The translations under genes and the position numbers were made by a program. Below are positions 31,055-37,216 of a stretch of 37,216 bases of DNA, piece by piece. This DNA comes from PALSA-660 sp036508875 (GTDB lineage Bacteria; Actinomycetota; Coriobacteriia; Anaerosomatales; PALSA-660). Location: positions 1 to 37,216 of the forward strand of contig DATCGP010000052.1 in NCBI GenBank assembly GCA_036508875.1, in the 5' to 3' direction. Position 1 is the first letter of the stretch. Every line of letters begins with the position of its first letter. A model generated the notes under the pieces. It ran no database searches. It was given only the letters and a program-made list of their open reading frames with translations, and was not told where the DNA came from.

Positions 31055-32758
31055 CTAGTCGACCCACACCGTGCCGAAGTCGCCGAGGCCCTGGGCGTCC
31101 CACACGAAGTTGTGGAGGCGCTTGGAACCAACGCGAGTGTGCTTGTAGAACATCATCGGCAGCACGGGGTTGTCGGCTGCGATGGTCTTGTCGATCGCCT
31201 GATACGCGGCGATACGAGCAGCGTTGTCGACGGTCTTGCGCGCGTCATCGAGCGCGGTGTCGACGGCCGGGTTGTTGTACTTCGACTTGTTGTCGCCGGC
31301 CTTCGACTGGAAGAGCGGATACAGGAAGTTGTCGGCGATCGGGTAGTCGGCGATCCAGCCCAGGCGAGCGATCTGGAAGGTGCCGGCGTCGAGCTGCTTC
31401 AGGTAGACAGCGAACTCGGACGAGTCGAAGGTCGCGGTGATGCCGATGGCCTTCAGGTCGGACTGGACGAGCTCCATGATCGGCTCGTGGCCGGCGCCGC
31501 TGTTGAACGAGAGCTTGATGGAGAGCGGCTTGCCGTCGGCACCCTTGCCATCCGGGTAGCCCGCTGCGGCGAGCGCGGCCTTGGCGCCCGCGACGTCGTA
31601 CTTGGTGTCGGCCCACACACCCTTTTCATAGCCCGCGATGCCCGGCGGGATGATGTTGTCCGCGGGCTCGCGCGTGCCCTCAAAGACGATGTCGCAGATC
31701 GCCTGGCGGTTGATCGCCAGCGAGATCGCCTTGCGGACGTTCGGGTTCTTCATGACCGGATCGTTCATGTTGCAGATCAGATAGTACGTGGCGTTCTCGG
31801 CGCCGAGCAGGACCTGATTGCCCGGGTTGACGGTGTAGCCGTCGGTCGAAGTACCGTACGCGTCCTGAGCGGACTTGATCTTGCCGTTGCCGATCGGGGC
31901 GAAGTCCAGGTTGCCCGCCACGAAGTCGGTGTACGCGGCCTCGGAGTCCTTGTAGATCTTGAACAGGACGCTGTCGAGGTAGGGCTTCGCGCCGGCGTAG
32001 TTGTCGTTGCGGACGATCTTGATGTACTGGTTGTGCTGCCACGGCTCCGCCATCTTGAACGGACCGTTGCCGATCGGCATCTCGCCGAACGGAACGACGG
32101 TGCCGGAAGCCTCGACGCCATTCTCAACGAGCTTCTGCGGGACCGGCGCCAGCGCGGGGTGCGCGCAGACGAACGGGAAGTCCGCGAACGGCTTGGAGAG
32201 GGTGACCTCGAGCGTCAGCGGATCGATGGCCTTGACGCCCGGCAGGACCTTGGTCTTGCCGGCAGCCAGGTCGTCGAAGCCGACCACGAACGACAGGTGG
32301 TAGCTGATGACCGACGGATCGGCCTTCTTGGTCAGCGTGTTCACCGTGGTCGGGTCGACGATGCGGGTCCACGCGTAGACGAAGTCCTGCGCGGTGACGG
32401 GCGTGCCGTCCGAGAACTTGCCGTTCGGGTTCAGCTTGAACGTGAACACCGTGGCGTCAGCGTTGACGGTCCAGGAATCGGCCGCGCCGGGCCCGAGCTT
32501 GGTGGGGTCGAGCGGATCGACGCGAGTCAGGCTGTCGAAGACGGCCTGCTCGACCTGTGTGCCCTCGGACTCCTGCGCGTTGTACGGGTCGATATAGGCC
32601 GGCTCGCCGATGTAGAAGGACATCTCTCCACCGGACTTGGCGCCGGTCGTCGTGCCGCCGCCGGTCGTGCCACCTGAGGGCGCGCACCCGGCAACGACGC
32701 CGAGAACGAGCGCGCAAGCGGCCAGTACCACGAAACTGATGCGCAAGCGATGCTTCAT
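31055..32758 (-). CDS. oppA: Peptide-binding lipoprotein OppA (SBP_bac_5)
   Basis: A 567-residue extracellular substrate-binding protein. Residues 1-24 form a lipoprotein signal ending LVLGVVAGC, so Cys25 is the lipidated residue. A Gly/Thr-rich linker (about 27-45) follows, then the cluster C peptide-binding fold with characteristic pieces such as IGEPAYIDPYNAQESEG, DGTPVTAQDFVYAWTRIVDP, NPNVRKAISLAINRQAICDIVF and NAARIAAYQAIDKTIAADNPVLPM. The length is normal. It opens the operon and feeds OppB/C. Substrates may be oligopeptides; nickel or other ligands cannot be excluded. Confidence 0.95.
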   Translation of the reverse strand: MKHRLRISFVVLAACALVLGVVAGCAPSGGTTGGGTTTGAKSGGEMSFYIGEPAYIDPYNAQESEGTQVEQAVFDSLTRVDPLDPTKLGPGAADSWTVNADATVFTFKLNPNGKFSDGTPVTAQDFVYAWTRIVDPTTVNTLTKKADPSVISYHLSFVVGFDDLAAGKTKVLPGVKAIDPLTLEVTLSKPFADFPFVCAHPALAPVPQKLVENGVEASGTVVPFGEMPIGNGPFKMAEPWQHNQYIKIVRNDNYAGAKPYLDSVLFKIYKDSEAAYTDFVAGNLDFAPIGNGKIKSAQDAYGTSTDGYTVNPGNQVLLGAENATYYLICNMNDPVMKNPNVRKAISLAINRQAICDIVFEGTREPADNIIPPGIAGYEKGVWADTKYDVAGAKAALAAAGYPDGKGADGKPLSIKLSFNSGAGHEPIMELVQSDLKAIGITATFDSSEFAVYLKQLDAGTFQIARLGWIADYPIADNFLYPLFQSKAGDNKSKYNNPAVDTALDDARKTVDNAARIAAYQAIDKTIAADNPVLPMMFYKHTRVGSKRLHNFVWDAQGLGDFGTVWVD

Positions 32759-32995
32759 AGCGGTAAAGCCCCCTTCCTGCGTTGACAGTGCTCCGTGCCT
32801 TTCCCTTCACTCACTCCCTTGCCCGTTCGCATCCCTCCCCGGTCTTACCCGGGACTGGCCCCGAGAACCACAAAGGAGCCGGTCCGCCCAAAACTCTCGG
32901 ACATGACTGTAGTGAGTTTCCCCCTACGGCCCCTGCGTACGCAAGTGCAGGGACGCTCGACAACGAAACGAGCCGTGAATTGAGCCGGGTGACAA
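32759..32995 (-). promoter_or_regulatory. oppA upstream region, undefined promoter and leader
   Basis: About 240 bases with no gene. The oppA ribosome site is GGAAGG/AGGAAGGGGGC, 8-20 bases before its ATG. Two small hairpins (CCCTGC...GCAGGG about 32930-32951 and CCGG...CCGG about 32849-32866) lie in what would be leader or promoter DNA. I see no convincing -35/-10, no -24/-12 and no recognised riboswitch. Confidence 0.35.
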
Positions 32996-33025
32996 CGAGG
33001 CCCGCGTGCATAGCAGCGGGCCTCG
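32996..33025 (-). terminator. Terminator of the glycolysis-secG operon
   Basis: A 10-bp stem CGAGGCCCGC / GCGGGCCTCG with a 10-base loop begins about 43 bases after the secG stop and is followed by TTGTCACCC on the minus strand. Confidence 0.65.
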
Positions 33026-33068
33026 TACACGGTTCGACGGATATATCGGGCCGACTATGCTTCTTCGA

Positions 33069-33344
33069 CTAGACCGGGCGGTACAGCATCATCAGCAGCA
33101 CCGAGGTCACGGCCCAGCCGATCGCGAGTCCCACGGTGATGCGGTCCAGGTTCTTCTCGATGATGCTCGTGCCCGAGGCCGATGAGGACATCCCGCCGAA
33201 CATCGACGACAGGCCGGTGCCCTTGCCGGAGTGGAGCAGCACGAACACGATCAGGCCGAGGGCCAGGATCGCGTGCACCGCGACGACCACGTAGACCAGC
33301 GGGCTGATGCCTGCCACTGCGGCCGCTGTCGATGTTGCCGGCAT
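33069..33344 (-). CDS. secG: Preprotein translocase subunit SecG
   Basis: A 91-residue membrane protein with two helices (about 14-38 and 69-88) separated by the Gly/Ser-rich loop GKGTGLSSMFGGMSSSASGT, the SecG hallmark. It associates with SecY/SecE and helps protein export. The ATG follows AGAAGGAGA. Its position after the triose-phase glycolysis genes matches the common gap-pgk-tpi-secG order. Confidence 0.95.
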   Translation of the reverse strand: MPATSTAAAVAGISPLVYVVVAVHAILALGLIVFVLLHSGKGTGLSSMFGGMSSSASGTSIIEKNLDRITVGLAIGWAVTSVLLMMLYRPV

Positions 33345-33475
33345 GAAGTTCTCCTTCTATCCGCGCCCGCGCCGCGTCTTCAGGGCGCGGCGCAGCGGTG
33401 TCGTTGGTTCGAGCGAGCACGGGCAAGTATACGCACACGCGGGCGGCGGCTCAACCGCGCGTTCGGCCCGCGCGC

Positions 33476-35044
33476 TCAGCACTCCACCAGAGTCGTGCCC
33501 GTCCACTCGGGAGGCGCCGGCAGCCCGATGAGGTCCAGAAGCGTCGGCGCGACGTCAGCGAGCTTGCCGCCAGGGCGCAATGCGCGCACTCCGTCAGCGA
33601 CGCAGGCGATCGGGACCTCGTTGCCCGTGTGCGCCGTGAACGGCAACGTCCCGTCCGAGTCGAGCATCTTCTCGGCATTCCCGTGGTCTGCGGTGACGAG
33701 CACCACTCCCCCGCGCTTCCGGATCGCCTCGACGACGCGCCCGACGCCGTCATCCACCGCTTCAACCGCCGCAACGGCGGCCGCGAGCACACCGGTATGG
33801 CCCACCATGTCGCAGTTCGCGAAGTTGACGACGTAGAAGTCGGCCGACCCCTTCTCGATCTCCTCGACGAGCCGCCGCGCCACCTCCGGCTCGCTCATCT
33901 CCGGCTGCGGGTCGTAGGTCGCGGCCCTGGGGCTCGGGATGAGGACCCGCTGCTCCCCCGGCTTCGTCGGTTCCTGGCCGCCGTTGAGGAAGAAGGTGAC
34001 GTGCGCGTACTTCTCGGTCTCGGCGATGTGCAGCTGCCTGAGTCCCGCCTCCGAGAGCACGTCCGCCAGCGTGCAGCAGAGCTCGGCCTTCGGGAACGCG
34101 ATGGGCGCGAGGATCGTGGGGTCGTACTCCGTGAGGCACACGAAGCGCAGCGTGGGAGTCGCACCACGTTCGAAGCGGTCGAAGTCGCGGTCCACCAGCG
34201 CGCGCGTGATCTCGCGCGCCCGGTCCGGCCGGAAGTTGAAGAACACGACGGCATCGCCGTCGGCCATCCGCCCGTCGATGCCTGCGACCAAGAGCGGGGC
34301 CACGAACTCGTCCGTCACGCCGTTGCGGTAGCTCGCCTCGATACCCGCGACCGCGCTCTCGACCACCTGGCCCTCGCCGTTGACGAGCAGCTTCCAGGCG
34401 CGCTGGACACGATCCCACCGGTTGTCGCGGTCCATCGCCCAGTAGCGGCCGCACACGGTGGCGACGCGGCCCACGCCGAGCCGCGCCATCGTCTTCTCGA
34501 GCACGGCGACGAAGCCGGCGCCGGACTCTGGCGGAACGTCCCTGCCGTCGAGGAATGCGTGTACAAAGACACGAGTGGCGTCGCAGCTCTTGGCGAGTGC
34601 GAGGAGGGCCTCCAGATGGCGCAGGTGGCTGTGCACGCCGCCGTCCGAGACCAGACCCATGAGGTGCACCGCGCGGCCCTCAGCGACCGCGGCGTCGATC
34701 GCCGCGCGCATCACGGGGTTGGTCGCGAACGAGCCGTCCTCGATGGCGCAGTCGATGCGCGTGAGCTCCTGGTAGACGACCCGGCCGGCGCCGATGTTCA
34801 GGTGGCCCACCTCGCTGTTGCCCATCTGCCCTTCGGGAAGCCCCACCGCAAGTCCCGCGCACTCCAACGAGGAGGTCGGCCACTCGGCGAAGAGCCGGTC
34901 GAGGTTGGGGGTGCGCGCGAGCGAGACCGCGTTCCCGGGGCCGGGAGCCGCCAGTCCGTAGCCGTCCATGATCACGAGCGCGGCCGGCAAGTGGAGCGAC
35001 GCCAGCGTCCCGGGACTCGCCGGCATGAACGCCGGATCGCTCAC
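33476..35044 (-). CDS. gpmI: Cofactor-independent phosphoglycerate mutase
   Basis: A 522-residue enzyme that interconverts 3- and 2-phosphoglycerate using two Mn ions. It has the alkaline-phosphatase-type fold: the first metal Asp in VIMDGYG, the nucleophile Ser77 in EGQMGNSEVGHLNIGAGR, and metal ligands in FVNFANCDMVGHTG-like and VTADHGNAE segments, with a phosphotransferase insert (GGVHSH, HAFLDGRD) between. It starts with GTG at 35044, overlapping the tpiA stop by four bases. A short extra N-terminal tail (about 1-20) precedes the fold. Its place between tpiA and secG fits a glycolytic operon. Confidence 0.96.
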   Translation of the reverse strand: MSDPAFMPASPGTLASLHLPAALVIMDGYGLAAPGPGNAVSLARTPNLDRLFAEWPTSSLECAGLAVGLPEGQMGNSEVGHLNIGAGRVVYQELTRIDCAIEDGSFATNPVMRAAIDAAVAEGRAVHLMGLVSDGGVHSHLRHLEALLALAKSCDATRVFVHAFLDGRDVPPESGAGFVAVLEKTMARLGVGRVATVCGRYWAMDRDNRWDRVQRAWKLLVNGEGQVVESAVAGIEASYRNGVTDEFVAPLLVAGIDGRMADGDAVVFFNFRPDRAREITRALVDRDFDRFERGATPTLRFVCLTEYDPTILAPIAFPKAELCCTLADVLSEAGLRQLHIAETEKYAHVTFFLNGGQEPTKPGEQRVLIPSPRAATYDPQPEMSEPEVARRLVEEIEKGSADFYVVNFANCDMVGHTGVLAAAVAAVEAVDDGVGRVVEAIRKRGGVVLVTADHGNAEKMLDSDGTLPFTAHTGNEVPIACVADGVRALRPGGKLADVAPTLLDLIGLPAPPEWTGTTLVEC

Positions 35045-35814
35045 AGTGCGGCGTGCACGATGTCGGAGAAGGACTCGGCCTTCAGCGCAGCGCCACCCAC
35101 GAGCGCGCCGTCGATGTCCGGCTCGCAGAAGAACATCACAGCATTCTCCGGCTTCACCGAACCGCCATACAGCACGCGCATCGCGGCGGCAGCCGGTGGG
35201 CCGTACATCGCCCCGATCGTCGCACGGATCATCCGCGCGACGTCGTTCGCCTTCTCGGGAGTGGGCGTGTGTCCGGTACCGATCGCCCAGATCGGCTCGT
35301 ACGCGACGATGAGCCGGGCCGCCTGATCTTCCGTGAGTCCGGCCAGCCCCGCGCGGATCTGCCCGCGCACGAACGGCTCGGTCTCCCCCGCCTCGTAGAC
35401 GGCAAGGGACTCGCCGCAGCAGGCGATCGGGGTGATGGCGCTCTCGAAGAGCGCACGGACCTTCTTGTTCACCGTCTCGTCGGTCTCGCCGAAGAACTCG
35501 CGGCGCTCAGAGTGTCCGACGATGCAGTAGCCGCACCGCAGCTCAACCAACATCCGCGGGGCGATGGCGCCGGTGAAGGCGCCTTCCTTCTCCCAGTGGA
35601 CGTCCTGCGCGCCCAGGCCGATCCGAAGGTGGTCGAGCTCGATGATCGTCGAGGCGGCCTTCAGCCCCGTGAACGGCGGGCAGACGACAACGTCGACGCG
35701 GTCCCATGCGTCCGAGACGACGTCCTGGATCTGGTCGATCAGGACCGCGCCCTCCCCGGAGGTCGTGTACATCTTCCAGTTGCCGGCGACCATCGGCGTG
35801 CGTGTCGGGCTCAT
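35041..35814 (-). CDS. tpiA: Triose-phosphate isomerase
   Basis: A 257-residue TIM-barrel enzyme interconverting dihydroxyacetone phosphate and glyceraldehyde 3-phosphate. Catalytic residues are Asn12 and Lys14 (GNWKM), the His in YCIVGHSERREFFGE and the Glu in VAYEPIWAIGTG; the phosphate loop VLYGGSVKPEN is present. The ATG at 35814 follows AAGGAG by ten bases. A bulged hairpin (about 35850-35875) lies in the 76-base gap after pgk and may tune relative expression. Confidence 0.97.
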   Translation of the reverse strand: MSPTRTPMVAGNWKMYTTSGEGAVLIDQIQDVVSDAWDRVDVVVCPPFTGLKAASTIIELDHLRIGLGAQDVHWEKEGAFTGAIAPRMLVELRCGYCIVGHSERREFFGETDETVNKKVRALFESAITPIACCGESLAVYEAGETEPFVRGQIRAGLAGLTEDQAARLIVAYEPIWAIGTGHTPTPEKANDVARMIRATIGAMYGPPAAAAMRVLYGGSVKPENAVMFFCEPDIDGALVGGAALKAESFSDIVHAAL

Positions 35815-35890
35815 AACGTCGCGACTCCTTCACCTGTCGACGGCTCGAGCCCGTCCCGCGCACAGCGGGAGCGGGCCGCAGCCGGTTCGT

Positions 35891-37078
35891 CTACGCGTCC
35901 TGCAGCGCCGCCAGACCCGGCAGCTCCGAGCCCTCGAGCAGCTTCATCGAGGCACCGCCGCCCGTGGAGACGAACGTGACGCGCTCCTCGAGGTCGAACT
36001 TCTTCAGCGCCGCCACCGAGTCGCCGCCGCCCACGACGGAGACAGCGCGGTTGTTGCGCGTGACGGCGAACGCGACCTGCTTCGTGCCGTTCTCGAAGGG
36101 CGCCATCTCGAACACGCCCATCGGGCCGTTCCAGAAGATGGTGCGCGCCTGCGAGATCTCGCCCTTGAACAGCTCGACGGTGGTGGGACCGATGTCCAGC
36201 CCCATCATCCCGGCGGGGATCTCCTCGCGAGCGACGATGCGGGTCTCCGCGTCGGGCTCGATCGCGTCCGCTATGACGAAGTCGACCGGCAGCATGATCT
36301 GCACGCCCTTGGTGGTCGCCTTCGTGAGCATCGCCTTCGCCGGCTCGACCCACTCCTTCTCCACGAGCGAGTTCCCCACCGACACGCCCTTGGCGACGAG
36401 CAGAGTGAAGCACATGCCGCCGCCGATGATCAGCGTGTCCACGCAGTCCAGCAGGCGGTCGATCACGCCGAACTTGTCGGAGACCTTCGAGCCGCCCAGG
36501 ATCGCCACGAACGGCCGCTCCGGGTCGGTCAGCATCGACGTGAGAGTCTCGACCTCGCGCGCCAGCAGCAGGCCGGCGTAGGCGGGCAGGAAGTGTGCCA
36601 CGCCCTCGGTCGAGGCGTGCGCGCGGTGTGCCGCGCCGAACGCGTCGTTGACGTAGATGTCCGCGAGCGAGGCCAGCTTCTTCGCGAACTCGGGGTCGTT
36701 CGCCTTCTCGCCCGGGTCGAACCGGACGTTCTCGAGCATGATGATCTCTCCGTCGACCATGCGAGAGACCGCCTCCTGCGCCTCGGGGCCCACGATGTCG
36801 TCGACGAAGACGACGTTGCGCCCAAGAAGGCGCTGCAGCACTGAGCGCACGGGCCGCAGCGAGAACTGCGGATCAGGCGTCCCCTTCGGGCGGCCGAGGT
36901 GGCTCACGACGATCACGCGCGCGCCGTGGTCGACGAGATACCGCAGCGTCGGGAGCGCCGCGCGGATCCTTGTGTCGTCGGTCACCTCGCCCTTGGCGAG
37001 CGGCACGTTGAAATCCACGCGGACGAGCACGCGCTTGCCGCGGACGTCGACGTCCTTGACGGTCTTCTTGTCGAACAC
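35891..37078 (-). CDS. pgk: Phosphoglycerate kinase
   Basis: A 395-residue two-domain kinase making ATP and 3-phosphoglycerate from 1,3-bisphosphoglycerate. The N-terminal domain has RVLVRVDFNVPL with the substrate Arg/Asp residues and SHLGRPKG; the nucleotide domain has AILGGSKVSDK, NGPMGVFE and the terminal VVGGGDSVAAL and STGGGASMKLLEG. The length is normal. The ATG at 37078 is ten bases after the gap stop codon. Confidence 0.97.
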   Translation of the reverse strand: MFDKKTVKDVDVRGKRVLVRVDFNVPLAKGEVTDDTRIRAALPTLRYLVDHGARVIVVSHLGRPKGTPDPQFSLRPVRSVLQRLLGRNVVFVDDIVGPEAQEAVSRMVDGEIIMLENVRFDPGEKANDPEFAKKLASLADIYVNDAFGAAHRAHASTEGVAHFLPAYAGLLLAREVETLTSMLTDPERPFVAILGGSKVSDKFGVIDRLLDCVDTLIIGGGMCFTLLVAKGVSVGNSLVEKEWVEPAKAMLTKATTKGVQIMLPVDFVIADAIEPDAETRIVAREEIPAGMMGLDIGPTTVELFKGEISQARTIFWNGPMGVFEMAPFENGTKQVAFAVTRNNRAVSVVGGGDSVAALKKFDLEERVTFVSTGGGASMKLLEGSELPGLAALQDA

Positions 37079-37088
37079 CGCCGATCGC

Positions 37089-37216
37089 CTAGCCGACGAG
37101 CTTGACGAGATCGACGAGGCGGTTGCTGTAGCCCCACTCGTTGTCGTACCAGGAGATGCACTTCACGAAGTTGCCGGTGCCGCCCATGACCATCGTCTGC
37201 AGCGAGTCGAAGAGCG
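37089..37216 (-). CDS. gap: Glyceraldehyde-3-phosphate dehydrogenase, C-terminal end only
   Basis: The last 41 codons and stop of a gene cut by the window edge. SWYDNEWGYSNRLVDLVKL is the near-invariant C-terminus of phosphorylating GAPDH. The gene is first in the visible part of the operon gap-pgk-tpiA-gpmI-secG. The catalytic Cys and NAD domain lie outside the window. Confidence 0.93.
   Translation of the reverse strand, partial: LFDSLQTMVMGGTGNFVKCISWYDNEWGYSNRLVDLVKLVG

Overview
The window reads as chromosomal DNA of a high-GC bacterium, most likely an Actinomycetota member close to the Coriobacteriia (OPB41/Anaerosomatales-like). That placement is inferred from gene content: very GC-rich codons, frequent GTG starts, a UbiD-UbiA-UbiX set like the actinobacterial futalosine-menaquinone genes, CcdA, an OppABCDF system, and a sigma-54 gene, which most Actinomycetota lack. 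No rRNA or marker phylogeny is available to confirm it.

Layout. Positions 1-2000 carry a tyrosine integrase and about 630 bp of sparse DNA running up to the 3' end of tRNA-Val, as at the end of an element that continues out of the window to the left. Positions 2000-2730 hold tRNA-Val, tRNA-Gly, tRNA-Cys and a 50-codon gene. Positions 2850-9000 are a tight minus-strand operon: nitroreductase, HAD hydrolase, membrane phosphodiesterase, ubiD, ubiA, ubiX. Positions 9150-11500 hold a fused STAS/HATPase switch protein, CcdA, an HMA metal-binding protein and a zinc-ribbon membrane protein. Positions 11600-15900 are a sigma-54 cassette (rpoN, NtrB-like kinase, NtrC-like activator). A near-perfect -24/-12 promoter lies just beyond it and faces the zinc-ribbon gene.

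Positions 16000-18700 hold an EamA transporter divergent from a CsoR-family repressor and a membrane-anchored chelatase-fold protein. Positions 18700-24200 are minus-strand again: PHP phosphoesterase, Fe-S RecB-type nuclease, aminotransferase, B12-type radical SAM protein and a radical SAM relative lacking one cluster cysteine. Positions 24630-26507 form a small island bounded by tRNA-Leu(GAG) and a displaced 57-bp copy of its 3' part; its two intact genes are DUF1214-like and DUF1254-like. Positions 26600-32800 are an oligopeptide ABC transporter (oppABCDF). From 33000 to the right edge lies the glycolytic operon gap-pgk-tpiA-gpmI followed by secG.

How the genes work together. The glycolytic and Opp operons are ordinary housekeeping. 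The ubi set acts late in menaquinone biosynthesis, suggesting quinone-based respiration, and CcdA suggests thiol relay or cytochrome c maturation. The most distinctive content is regulatory: a complete sigma-54 module with candidate targets nearby, a one-chain antagonist/kinase protein, and a CsoR-family sensor whose usual copper-binding His is Ser, with its operator filling its own promoter spacer.
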